From Brachypodius melanocephalos (lineage: Eukaryota; Chordata; Aves; Passeriformes; Pycnonotidae), in NCBI GenBank assembly GCA_013398615.1, contig VZSR01003798.1, positions 5,067,188-5,131,187 of the forward strand: a stretch of 64,000 nucleotides of DNA, in the 5' to 3' direction. The notes beneath the pieces were generated by a model, which searched no databases, was not told the DNA's origin, and worked only from the letters and a program-made list of their open reading frames with translations. Numbering within the stretch: the stretch's first letter is position 1; every line of letters starts with the position of its first letter. The position numbers were made by a program, and so were the translations under genes. Of the stretch, positions 12,377 to 24,400 are shown piece by piece.

Positions 12377-14034
12377 TTCAGTGTCACAAATTCATGCAGA
12401 ATCCGAGCTCATATTAGGACAGAAGACATGACTATGCATGCACATACATATTTTTAACCTCTGTATATAATTAAGAGCCTTTTTTATCCTAGGAAAAACC
12501 CAGAACGGTCTTAAATTTCTCCAAAGGACAATCAACAAATAGATTAAGGAGACTATGACCAGCCAAAAGGAATGCATACAGATATTTCAGCAGCTACCAA
12601 AGATTAAACCATCACCTGAAACACTGCTCATCAGGAATGACGAGGTGTGTTTGCCTCACTTCAGCAACACGACTCTTGACCACATTCTGACTGTGACAAC
12701 AGTGGCAAGGGACTTGAAAGGAGATGTCAGCTACCAACACCGTGTCATCTGTGACAGCCTCAAAGGAATAACTAAAAAGGTCATTCCTTGTCTTGTTTAA
12801 TGTGACGTAAATTTTATTTCAAAGCCCATCTACAAAGAGGCTCCTGGAATACTGACTGATCCAAAATGGGGTTACCTGCAGTGAGAGGGCTAAAGTGGAG
12901 GCCTGTGGTGCCTCCTGATGTAATCGATACTTGAAGCATATGGATGTGGCAGTTTAATTTCTCTACTTCAATGAGCAACAGATGCTCGGTGAACCCCCCA
13001 TTGCCTCCCTGTGTGCAAGATGCTCAGCACCATACTCAGGCTGAACTGCTGCCCCTCCATGCAGCAGGGATATGTCATATTCTTTCATTTTTCTATATGA
13101 AAATCTTCAAATGTTTCCAGTGCCCACTCCAAAAGCTGAGTGGCCAGAAGCAGACACTTTGTTGTGTACACAACAAAAGCCACAGAACTATCCATCTGGA
13201 CATATAGTGGGAAAAGCCCATTCAACAGAAAATCCTTGCAATAAAGATGAAAGGATGAAGAAATTAATTTTACTGACCAAGTTGCAAACAATTTATCCCT
13301 TTGCCTTTCTTCTGAATTTCCTCATCAAGTCGGAATTTCACATCTTTGACCTTCCCTTAATGAACAACCACATCTACTATTCAAGGCATTTTTATATATT
13401 TAGACAACACTTTTTTCCCCAAAGTCTCTTCTTCCTTCCCACCTGCACTCATTCAACTCCCAATTAAGGTGACTGCACAGGGAGCAAGTGATTTTGTCCT
13501 CATTTATCTAAATGTATCAGGCAGTAATGAAACCTGCTCTGCCACAACAACAGGGAGTGCGAAGCAGCCACCAGTGTTACACCCTCTCAGATGAAGGATT
13601 TTCCAGTACAGCCTAGAGAAAGGATATCTGCCCACACTCTCCCACAAAATCCTGGATCCTCAACTGACTTTAATTAGAGACACCTCCATTTCCATCACTG
13701 CAGGACATGATGTGAGGCTTTCTCTCTAATTTGCTACAAATCACACTCTGCCCTGCCATTTTGCTGCTATTCTGGGCTGGTATCTCCCTCTTCCCATTTC
13801 AGTTTAAGAGCTGTGGTGATGCCCAGCACTCATTGTTTTGTATCTTGGATGGCACTAAGCTGAAGCTCAGCTGCTGGGGGCTCCCAATTTCTTTTAAGCG
13901 CCCTTGCTGGCTCGCTCTCTGTTTTGAGAGGCAGAGGGGAGCAGGACAGAACACTGGGGAGAAATTGCTCTGGCAGCTCATTTTTTTTTACCACCTCTAT
14001 AGGACTACCATGCATTTCTGAAGCTCTGCAGCTT

Positions 14035-14062
14035 AAAAAAAAAAACAAAAACAAAAACAAAA
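14035..14062. repeat. AAAAAC simple repeat
   Basis: An A11 run is followed by C-separated blocks of A4-A5. It lies in the intron just downstream of the signature exon. No flanking retroposon is evident. Confidence 0.9.
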
Positions 14063-14234
14063 CCCTAAAGCTTTCAAGCGGAACAAAGTCTCTCTCTCTC
14101 AGATGCGGACAACGCCAGAGATAATCAATTAGAAGCTAGGGAGGGAAACGCCAGGTTCCTGATTTCTTGGGTGACTTTCGGTGGGACAGAGGACCTGCTG
14201 CTGAGCCTCACGGACACCCCGCCCCACTCCTCAC

Positions 14235-14501
14235 CTCGCAGCTGCTGGAAGCAGGTGGTGGAGCTGCTGTCCCCGTCCAGCGGGTGCCGCAGGACGCCGT
14301 TGCTGGGCTTGGGTCGCTCGTAGTCCCTGTCGGGCAGCATGGCCTGCTCGCTCTCCCCGGCGCGCTCCGGCCGCGGCGGCAGCGACTGCGGGAAGCCGAA
14401 CATGGGCAGGGACGAGAAGAAGAGTAAGGCACCGCAGAGCAGGAAGCCTCCCCACCACGCTCCGATCCACCGAGGGTCGTCCGGGGTTATGTCCAGCTTG
14501 C
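14235..14501 (-). CDS. SLCO3A1: SLCO3A1 coding exon with OATP signature (TM6) and third intracellular loop
   Basis: A 267-nt exon. It opens with KLDITPDDPRWIGAWWGGF and continues LLCGALLFFSSLPMFGF. This contains the OATP superfamily signature D-x-R-W-[IV]-G-A-W-W-x-G-[FL]-L at the outer end of TM6. A hydrophilic cytoplasmic loop follows, containing FPQSLPP, then ESEQAML, YERPKPSNGVLRHPL and CFQQLR. The ESEQ..YERPKPSNG block is conserved with mammalian OATP3A1; the PRPERAG stretch just before it is Arg/Pro/Glu-rich and looks variable. The acceptor is ccccaacag (AG at 14503-14502) and the donor GTGAGG (14234 downward). Split codons join to both neighbours in frame. The exon is unusually CpG-rich, with roughly 27 CpG in 14221-14500, 18 of them in 14281-14400. 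Confidence 0.96.
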
Positions 14502-17324
14502 CTGTTGGGGAGCAAATACGAGTCAGGGGTGAACGATCCCGTGGGCTGCGAGGTGGTGCTTGGGGCCTCTGTTGGCTGGTGAGGGGCACGAGACACAAGG
14601 TGGGAGCTCACAGTGCACCCCACAGCTGTAGTGTGTGAGCCACCAGTGCACAGTGTCCTCCATATCCAAGAGATCCTTAGGACCAGCTCCCATCGCCTCT
14701 TCTGTCTAAATGGTATGCCCAGCTTCTGCAACACCCTGTAATCAGAGCTTCTCTCTCTAGTGTTTTTGGCTGATCCAGCTCTAGGAAGAATCAGAGCTTC
14801 TCTCCCTAGTGTTTTTGGCTGATCCAGCTCTAGGAAGAATCAGAGCTTCTCTCCCTAGTGTTTTTGACTCTGCCAGGTCTAGGAAGGTGCTGTACACCAG
14901 TGTCCCCAGTGCTGGCACTGAGGTTTTGGGCATCCCTGTCCCAGTGTGTCACACACACACCTACTGGCACAGACATGCACGGAGAAGGACACTGCACCTC
15001 CAGCCCTGCTCACCGCCCTGTTTTCTCAGGAGCTCAATGCTCCCTCTGCTTTGAATTCATAGCCCTTTTCAGCAAAATAGATATTGGCATTTGGCCTTTA
15101 GGGGCATCTGTGACTGTGTGGAGGGTGAAACAGTCCTAAATGTTGGAAAGGAGACCCACCCACAGCATCAAATTGGCTCAGGAAAGTACAGAAATAATCA
15201 GAAAAGGAAGAAAAGCAAAATGAAAGGCTAGAGTATCCTGTAGGCCATCACTCAGCAGAGATAAGACCCAAGAAGAGTCTGGAGTCAGTGTGGGGAAATA
15301 CAAATAAACAGCAGGAGAGGAAAAACTGTTTTCTTAACAGCTGCCTTGCTGCCACAGCCACAAGGGTGCCCAGTGCTGGAGCTGATTCCTGGGGGAGACC
15401 CAGGTCCACACGGCAGGAATAACAAGCTCCTCTGTTCATGGTGACTGTCTGGTTACTGCCACTCTGAAAAATCTGTCTCAAGTGAGGCAATCAAGTTGTC
15501 TCTCAAGCAGAGACAGAAGGAAACTCTTTTCTCCTTAGGGAAAATAACACGTAGCTCTCAAATACAGATAAAGTTTGAAAAATAGTGTTGTGGAGGGACT
15601 GGATTCTTCTGCTGTTATTTCCTCCTGCCTGAAGTGCATTTTTTTCACGTTGCTGGGAACACAACAGCGTGAAGAGTCAGGCAAATCAGTCTTCTTCATA
15701 TTCCCCTCCTAAAATAGCTGCTGGGTGGCGGGTAGTGCAGCAGCATGCCCTGGCATCCCACACCTGCCCAAAACAGGGAGCAGGACAAGACTCAACCCCT
15801 TGGAGCTTGTTCTTGTGCCACCTCGAGCTGCAAGGCAGAGCCAGCTGCAAAGTGGAAATTCTTTCCCATATAAAACCAAACAGAGGCCATGTGTGCATGA
15901 CAGCAACTGACCATGGCTAAAGCCAGCTGGACCTGGAGCTGGGAGCACTGCACTTTCCCTGGAAAGTGGCTGAGCCACAGCCCTTTCAGGCTTCTCAGCA
16001 GTTACCTTCTACAGTTCTTCTCTGTGGCTCAGTATTGGTCTGAGGCTTTTTGAGCTGTAAATACTGAGCAATGTCTTATGTTAAAAATGGCCAGAAGACT
16101 CCAAATTAACTTTTTAGCTAGGTCAGCATCGTACCTCTGATGGTAATCAGCTGCAGCTGCCCAGAAAGCCTACAAGAATAAAGTCAGCATATATTATTCA
16201 GGGGCTTTCTAAGCTAGATTGGTGCCATGTTCATTTTTTTTCATATATAAACTCGTCCAATTGCTTTAAAATCCATTTGGAAATTTTGAGCACCTTATGG
16301 TGAGGAGTTCCATGGCTTGACCTAAAAAACTGCTGCTAAATGTCTCAGTCATCCCAAAAAGATACTTCTTTCTCAATTGATATTATTTTTATTTCTTCAG
16401 CTGCCACGTGCATGTGAGATCAAAAAAAAGGCAGCAACACTTGCAGATTTGTACAATTCTGAGTCCTGCAAGGTTCAACTCCACCCAAACGCATTCTGTG
16501 ACAACGGATTTACAACATCGCAGGGCTGAAATACACCCTCTAAGGGACAAAACCCCTGCATAAGGATCTGTGGGATCCGATGAAGCTGAAAACTATGGAA
16601 AAAGCATCTGAACAGCTGAGGGAAAGGGAATGAAGCATCAGGTTTGCCATGTGTAGCCAGAGGGCTGGGAGGCAGCAGAGAACAGCTTGTTACATGTTGC
16701 CCTCTCATGGCGAAGAACACACAATGCAAGGCACCAATAAAAGCAGAATTTGGTCTAAAGGAACAAAAGGAAAATCTGCAAACAATCTGCTTTAACCCGA
16801 GTGAAGTCAAGGTGAGCAATAATTATTCAATGCTTTGGAGAAAAGCAGTAAAGCTGTGGGACCGATGCTGCCCATCCAAGCAGGGCCATGGACAGAAGGT
16901 GCTGGGCATGGATCTCACTGGTGTGCCTCCATCAGAACCCGGATGGTTCCCCCAACCCTGGGGTGGCAGCTCTCCAGTTTTCACCCTGTGCTCTGGACAC
17001 AGCTCCCCCAGCATGACAATGCCACAGTGCTATTTCAAGGTGTCCTCTAAGAGCTGGGATGAAACTCATCTCATAGTAGAAAACACAGAAGGGAACAAAT
17101 TTTGACCATTACAAATCTGTTATTTATCAGAACAGAGCTGAAACCTTTCAAATCCCAGTCTTTAAACTCTTCTAAAAGTGACACTCATACATGTCATACA
17201 CTCATACAAGCGGCACTGAAGATGGAATGACAAGACAGCTTCCTGCTTGTGAGCATCAACGTTTTTGCCCTGATGATAAAAATTTAGCATATTTGATTTG
17301 AAAACTAAACCCAGTTCTCCTTAC
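14502..17324 (-). other. SLCO3A1: SLCO3A1 intron between the TM5 exon and the signature exon
   Basis: A 2,823-bp GT-AG intron of phase 1. It holds a 49-bp minisatellite (14743-14886) about 240 bp upstream of the signature exon, and a short CA run at about 14949-14960. A stretch at 16270-16345 may be an ancient degraded repeat. No other features were seen. Confidence 0.9.
14743..14886. repeat. 49-bp minisatellite, three copies
   Basis: Units start at 14743, 14792 and 14841, each opening CAGAGCTTCTCTC and continuing CTAGTGTTTTTG. Copies 1 and 2 differ at essentially one base (TCTCTAG versus TCCCTAG). Copy 3 diverges in its second half (GACTCTGCCAGG for GGCTGATCCAGC). The repeat lies about 240 bp upstream, in transcript orientation, of the OATP signature exon. 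Confidence 0.95.
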
Positions 17325-17423
17325 TTGTGTCAATGAAGACAGCATCCACATAGATTTTGGTACAGAAGGAGCCCAAGATAAATCCACAGGCTGGTCCAAA
17401 TACCAGCATCGTAAACAGAATCC
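17325..17423 (-). CDS. SLCO3A1: SLCO3A1 coding exon encoding TM5 (probably exon 3)
   Basis: This 99-nt exon reads as ILFTMLVFGPACGFILGSF, then CTKIYVDAVFIDT, which is the fifth transmembrane helix of OATP3A1 and the start of the third extracellular loop. The acceptor follows a long pyrimidine tract (tctcctt-gcag, AG at 17425-17424) and the donor is GTAAGG (17324 downward). Two bases complete a split codon from the missing upstream exon. The last base (A) joins GC of the next exon to give Ser, so DT-S-KLDITPDDP reads through without a break. The upstream exon, which should end near the SSLYIG segment, is not in the window. Identity and borders are close to certain; the exon number is inferred from the human gene structure as I remember it. 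Confidence 0.95.
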
Positions 17424-19497
17424 CTGCAAGGAGAGAGAAAAGAGAAGATTAGTACCAGGCTCTGGTTATTCTTTGCAAGTTGCTCTGCTTGTCTGCTGTA
17501 AGATGGTATTACCTTACTGATGCCAAATAGATAGAGACAGTCTCCATGTTGAATGCTCCAGGCAGAAGAGCACCCTAAATGTGTTTTGCTTTTCCATATC
17601 TCTTCAGGAAAATGAACAGATGGAGGTGTGATAATGCTGAAGGATTTCTATCGAGCTGAGAAGACAGTGTGGACATATGCTGTGTTTTGGTCGGCTGGCT
17701 GCTCTAAAAGATGTCTTACTCAGCACAAGGTAAAGCAGACCTGCCTTGTCCTCATGGGCAACTCTTATTTTTGCCACCTCCAGCTAAAATCCTGGTAGAC
17801 AGAATTTTCAGACATTAGGGACAGCAAATCTATGAAACGAGTGTTGTCACAGACTGCTGGATGAAGTCCCGTTACAGAAGTAGGAGTGCTTTTCCAAATC
17901 TGTGAAGCCCTTCTCCCCATCAAACACGCATGGCAAATATTCATGCTGTGTGCATCTTCCAGCCTCTCACAACCGCTTGTTTTTTCTGTAAAACCTGCAT
18001 GAAATTGCCAGTGTAATGCCAGGAGAAGAGCTATTATGAGTAAATTACTTATTTGTTTCAATACAGTATTTAGAAGCATTTATTTTCACTCCCATTTTGG
18101 CCATGAAACAGGAATGCTACAGGCACAGCGCCAGCTCTCAATTATCCAGGGCAGAAAGGCGGGCGGACACAAGGATAATCCAGAAAAAGAAGTAGCAAAG
18201 ATAACACAGAACATTGGTAAATTAGACAATAAGAACATATTAGGTACTTTCACATTTGAGTTAACAACATCATTTGGGAAAAACAACAAAAAGTCCCCAA
18301 GGACCCTTGTAAAAGGCTTTCTGAAGGAAGCAGGGACAGACTGAGCAGTGTGGAGCAGAGCAAGAGCCTGCTTGTTCCCTGTGGACAAGGCATTGCTGGT
18401 GGATGGTGAGGGGGCACCCCAGCAGAGATGTGCCAGCACCACTCTTGGTGTCACTGCACTTCAGAGACGACCCACGAAGGAGCTCATTCTCATCTGGGTG
18501 CTTTGCTCGCTCTCCCAATCTCTCTGGGGGTGTTGCCTGGCATCTCGGTGCATTTATAATGCATTTCATCACAGCTATCTCAGCCCTCAAGTGCAAACTT
18601 GAGGGAAAATCTGGAAACTTTTTTGATTCCCAAGTTCCCTGTCTGTGCATTTCTCAGGAGCTGGAGAAATCATCAGAGCTCAAAAGAATTCCCAATCTGC
18701 CATCCCCAAGGCAAACCGCACCAGCCAACAAGGGCTTAAGCCAAGCAGAATAAACTGGTATGGTCAGAAACAACTCCACCTCCATTTTTAAAATGCAGGA
18801 TGCAAACTAATTCCTCCAGGCTGCTGGCACTGGGACTTGGCTGGATTAATAACCAGGGACAAAGCAGAGGTGCCTCCAGCCAGCTGCTCACAAAAAACCC
18901 TGGAGCATTAAAGCCTTCACAGCTCTCACCTCCAACAGCACAAGGGACAAGCAAAGGTGGTGGGAGGAAAAGAAGTGCCAGGTTGTAGGAGCAGCAGTGA
19001 GGGGTCACTGCTGTCAGGGCAGCAGCAGGAGCTGCCAGCCCCTGCCCAGTCTCTGCCAAGCTCAAAGCTGCAGCAATGGCACCGTGTCACAGCCCGTGCT
19101 GCCAGCTTAAATTAGTCCCCAGGGTCTCTGCCCGTGATGTCCCATGTCACAAGGGGAGCAGCCATCTGCCCTCCTGCAGTCACCTTGTCCTGAGGGTGCT
19201 GGGTTTGTGCTCCATGATCTAGCAGTATATTGGGGAATTGTGCTCGAGCAACAGAGCTGCTTAGGGAGTCTGTGACTTGCTCCTCTGGGGATCTCGAAAG
19301 CCTCACAGGGGAGATCCCTGGCTGCCTGCAGAAGCATTTCATGGGATGTGAAATGAGGGAAGAGACAGGCTGGGAGAGCAGAAAAAGAGGGATTTCTTTT
19401 CCCAGCACACCTCAGCCCCATCTCCCCTCCTTCCCAGCCCCACTTGAGGCTATAGTTTCCAACAGGATTTGATAAAATATCCATATCGCTTTTATGG

Positions 19498-19510
19498 TCA
19501 CTAGGTGGCA
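19498..19510 (+). promoter_or_regulatory. CTCF-like motif
   Basis: TCACTAGGTGGCA fits the vertebrate CTCF core CCASYAGRKGGCR at 12 of 13 positions. It lies about 2.1 kb upstream of the TM5 exon. A single short motif can arise by chance, and occupancy is not shown by the sequence. Confidence 0.4.
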
Positions 19511-20454
19511 TCAGTGTTTGTCACTCAGCCCCCAAGTGCCATGTGGAGCAGGCTGGGTGACAGTGCTGTGCTGCTCATCCTTGCTCCCAAAATACGACGA
19601 TGTTCCTTGGATCCTACAGCCCCAGGGAGGGTGGTACTGACACAGGGCACTGTCAGCACCCACATATCTGCCATATACACACCCAGTCTGTGCCCCTTCC
19701 CTGCTTGTGTGCAGAAAATCACAAGTTTTAGGACAAACTGTTCTATAAATGTGAAGTTTTCAAGCACAGAGTTGAAGGAGACAGCATGTAGCAGAGATTG
19801 CCAGGGCTACTCCCGTGATGAATGTGACGGCATTCAAACACCTTTGAAAACTGAATATGAATTATGAATTTCTATGTAAATATGGTTAAGCACCTAAGGA
19901 CACACTGGGCCCCTTATCAGCTGGAGCAATGACAAATGGAGCTACTCAGGCAGAAGGACAAGGGCCAGCCAGTTCTACCCTCTAGGCAACACCTTTGGAT
20001 GCATCAGTGCTGGGTTGAGGAGGGATGGAAGTTTGTCCTGTGATGATCTCCAAACCATGGAGTTGTCTGACCATATGTGTACAGGGAAAACCATAGAACT
20101 GGTGTTTGTTTCACAGAGCAAAGTGCAAGACAAAGAATATGGAAAGAGATCATCCTCCACCTAAAGCAAACAGGAAATATTTTCCCCTTCTCCAAAAGCA
20201 GAAGAGAGCAGGGACCTGTGGCTGGTGATCCATCAGCAGGGAGATGCTTGCAGAGAGCAAATTATCTCAGGAAAAGGCAAACATCGAGAAAGCTGTAGCC
20301 AGTGCAGGCACAGGTGACAGATGAACACTGCCCCTCCTCACACTATTCCATCTCAAAACCATTATGCCAGAAACAAGCCCTGTTCTCAGCTATTAAAATA
20401 CCACATTTCATGTCCTGGTGGCTGCAGGAAGGCACGATTTGCTCTGCCATGTCT

Positions 20455-20467
20455 TCACTAGAGGGCA
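20455..20467 (+). promoter_or_regulatory. CTCF-like motif
   Basis: TCACTAGAGGGCA fits CCASYAGRKGGCR at 12 of 13 positions, in the same orientation as the motif at 19498 and about 960 bp away. Confidence 0.4.
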
Positions 20468-21382
20468 ATGTGGGATAGAGCATCCACTGAAACACCTATC
20501 TAACATCTTACAAAAGCTATTGAATTATTATTCACCTCTAGGCTAGCTTTAAAAAAATCATGTTAATTGTGTTTTCTCTTTTTCTGTAGTTTGTTCTAAA
20601 ATCAAGAAAACAACTAGTTCACCCCATGCCCTTTTTATCTTTTTTTGAGACTCCAACAAAATCCTAGGGTTGCAATAATAGTATTTTACACTTTAATTCA
20701 GAAATCAAGCAAATTGTGGGAAAACCCAAGGCATGGACTGCCACAATGGATAGTCCAGGATCTGTACAGAGCAGGACTATGCCCAAGGATCAACAGAGCA
20801 TGCTGCTGGGCATAAAAAATAGGCTAATTAAGCAATGCGATAGAGCCTGTGGTTGAACATTTATGCGGAATTGAGGACACAAGGGGAAATTAGGCAAGTT
20901 TGAATCAGCTTAAGACATCCTTCCTCTTCTGAGAAATCCTGCACAAGTGCTACCACGCCCGTTATTAGGAGAACACTTTCCACATCACCCAACTTGTCAT
21001 GAAACCACAAAGCTGCTGTTTAGTAGGGAAGGAGGTCTTGCAAAAGCATTTTTCCCAGTACTGGGGTTGCTGCTAAGAGTTAAAATGTGCTAAATTTGTG
21101 GCTAGCTTTAACACCACTTGCTTCGTCTTTTCCCATGTTTCCCTCTAACTTTTAGATCAGTCTGGTTTGATGGAGGCAGAGGACACTGATACCAGGAGCA
21201 AACAGGTCAAAGGTCCTATCCTGGCTCCACCAGGCTCTTGGGGAACTTCAACTGATGTCAATAAAACCAGTGATCAGTACAGGTACTGAAATTTGATAGT
21301 ACTTTAACTTTTAATCTCAGTTAATTTTTTTAATTCTTACTAAATTACAGCAGTTCTTGGAAATACTTCAGGGAAGAGAATT

Positions 21383-21430
21383 AAAAAAAAAAAAAAAAAA
21401 ACAAAAAAAAAAAACCAAACCAAAAAACAA
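21383..21430. repeat. Poly-A / A-rich tract
   Basis: About 18 consecutive A, then a single C, then a further A12 run, decaying into CAAAC-type sequence. It could be the tail of an unrecognised retroposon, but I see no body upstream. Confidence 0.9.
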
Positions 21431-24400
21431 CTGTCTTGGGACAATTCAAACACTTTGGTTACTCTCAAACACTTCCTTCCAGTTTGTGTCCTTTTAGAGC
21501 ACAATTAAATCTTAGTTTGAAAACAGCTAATAAATTTCAGTTTACCTGCTCTACTACCTTCATCAGTCTCCCTGCCTCCCAAAAAGGCAGGAAAAAAAAA
21601 AAAGAAGAGAGCAAAGCAAGCTGCACTGAGAAATCAGAAACATTTTCCTCCTCACCTTTTCAAATGGAACAATTTGCCAAATCCTACTTTGTCCTGTCAA
21701 ATACTATTTTCCTAGAGCTGAGGAAAAGATTGGGACAGAAGCAAGTATTAGATCTGACATTTTGTGATGAGATTTTATCACTAGTAAGGCCCAAGACTGA
21801 TAATGCAGTTTTCCATTAGAGCAAAGGGAAGGAGCAGCAGGCACCACATCCGTGGAGAGACGGTGGCACAGAGATGCTCTGAGTCATGCAAAGTGCACAG
21901 AACCCAAACTGCAAAAACAGGGATAAAGGCTATCAGTATTTCAGTAATAAAGAGCCATCCCTTGGTGTTTCAAGTTGCTTTCCAGTAGCAACAGGATCCT
22001 GAAACATGCTGTTTGCAGGGTTGAACAGGTGAAGCATCAACTCTATCCCTGTAATGAATTAACTGGGGACAGTAACTCCCAGAAGAACTCCTGGCTGGAA
22101 ATAAGGCACGGAGTGAGACACTGCAAGGCTTGCCAGTCTCACCAAGGTGCAGAGAGAGGCATCTCAGGTACAGTTCACTGAGGAGTAAGAGCAGGTTCAG
22201 CACAGTCATGGACTGGGGAAAAAGAACATGCGGGCAGCTAAAGAACACCAGGTCATTTCTCTTCAAAGCCTCAGCCTCACCAGGGGCTGAAGACATGAGG
22301 AAATTTATTTTGGACAGCTGCCAAAATATGTCAGGCAAAGGTGAGCTGAGTAGGTGAGACAGGAGGAGGAAAAGCAGCATCTCCCACAGCAGGACTGGCT
22401 ATCAGAGCAGGAACCATCAGTGACTCACACAGCACTTCCCAACCCTGGTGTAGCAGAGGATACTGCTTTATTTAGCTGTGGAGTTGTCCCTGGTATCTGC
22501 TGGGTCCCCTGGAGCCAGGTTGCTCCTGCCTTGGCATTTCCATGAAATTAAAGAGTGTAGAAGAAGTGTTCCTAAGGAGCAGCACAACTTTAGCAAAGCA
22601 CGTGGTCAGAGAAATACCTCCTCTCCCTTGCACCATCCCAAGGGACAGCTTTGGTGGGCAAAAAGTGATCAGTTTGGAATGTGAGGGAAATTGCTGCAAA
22701 ACGTTGTCCTTGCATCAAATAACTGCATCCCTGAGGAGGAAGGGATCAGGGAGCTAAATGTGATCTCTGTCAGCAACTGGGTGGTTCAGCGAGCATCACA
22801 AACCACAGGTTTTGGGGTGTGTGAGGAAAGGCACAGCACAGACCCCACCTGCCACGGTCCTGGGAGTGCTGCTGTGGTCATGGGACAGCACCTGGCCAGG
22901 AATGTCACCCTCAGCCATCTGCCTGTGCAGGAGCAAGCTCTTTCTAAAAGCACAAAGGGAACTGGCTTTGCAGAGCACGAGATAATCTCAAAACCCTGCT
23001 TGTCCCACATTCCCTGCTGCGTGGAGGGCCGGGCAGGCCAGTGTAAAGGGATTACTGGAATATTGTAATTCATGGGCTCTGTGACCTACCCTTAAAGAGA
23101 CACCAGCCCAGCACAGCTTGTGGGAGCCAAAAGCATCCTGGTACAGACTGGGGATGCTGCATCCTCCTGCACACCAGGAGTGGCTCTCAAAAGGCTTGGG
23201 ACAAAGGTTCCACACTCACACCTGGTGGGCAAAGCTCCTCGCTACAGTGGGTTTTCTCTGACTTCTCTCAGTTGATGTAACCTCAAAAATGCACAGTAAA
23301 GGTAGAGAGAGGCTGTTTCCTACCCAGGTGGCTTCTTTCTACAGCAAAACCTGCTGGAGTCACCCAGCACTGCCCATCCTCTCTGGCAGACAGCGTGCCC
23401 ACGAGCTGCCCGTGCCCGCAGGAGTGGAGGGATGCCTGCATTCCTGCTCAGCCCTTGGTCTCTCACTCCCAGCTTTGCTCATTTACCACGGAAAGACCTA
23501 ATTTTTCCTGCCACTCAGCTCCCTGTCTACACAACCAGCTGCCCATCCCCACCTCCTGCTCCCTTATGGCTTCTGCTCCCTTGCACTGGCTGTAGGAAAG
23601 GTGAAGGGGTGGTGTTGGACCCGCAGCATGTTTTGATTTGTTCTGCCTCCTCAGTGCAACCACTGAAGTGAAGGGAATGCTCAAACAGGCTGGGCAGATG
23701 TTTCCAAGTGCCTGCAGCTGTTGATTAATGATGAACAACTTTGGGATAATTCACTTTAATGTTTAGTCTTTGTTCTGATGGGGATCAAAGCACCTCCAGC
23801 CCTGTATTGGCATGAGGTGGGCAGGAGTGAAGAGGTTGGGGATTCACCTCATCTGTACGGTAGCACACATATTATGTATTAGTTTTGCTTTCAGGAGCTG
23901 AACACCAGCAGACCCCTCAGACATCTATTTAGGGTTGCTCAAATGATGCCAAGGACAGGGACAGATGTTCCTGGCAGTCCCAAGGCAGTGAGGCTGAAAT
24001 CCTTGCTCAGCCAGCCCCTTCCTATGGACCATTCACTGCATCTCGTTACTTTTCTACCTTTTAACAAAAGCTAGTCCCTCCTTGTGATGTGTTGCAAGAT
24101 GCACAAATACTATGCAGTGCTTTAGTAATCAGGAACACCAAATGTGTTAGAACAAACTGAGCTTTAGCTCTGAGCTCTTCTCATTGATTCCACTGTTACA
24201 GCTCACTGCCTGCATCTGTGTGTGCAACACAACACTTGGAGAAAGATCTGACAGCACTGTCTCAAGACATTCTATTTCTCACTGACAGACTTGCAGCTGC
24301 TTTTGGGTCAGCAGAGCAGCTCTAGAAAGCCTGCAAAGTAAAAGCATTGGATTGAATCTGATTTCTCCTGTTTCCACACAACCACTTGCAATAGGAGAGC

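Larger units (their letters stand above)
5823..14234 (-). other. SLCO3A1: SLCO3A1 intron between the signature exon and the TM7 exon
   Basis: An 8,412-bp GT-AG intron of phase 1. It contains both clear CR1 fragments of the window (7751-8064 and 12199-12376) and a short AAAAAC repeat close to its 5' end (14035-14062). The open frames in it, the longest about 162 codons at 8516-9004 on the plus strand, show no recognisable protein similarity and no splice framework. I treat them as chance. Confidence 0.9.

Noticed and set aside
14167..14427. Plus-strand and alternative-frame open reading frames over the signature exon
   Set aside because: They are shadows of the GC-rich minus-strand SLCO3A1 exon, whose frame is fixed by homology and by its splice junctions.
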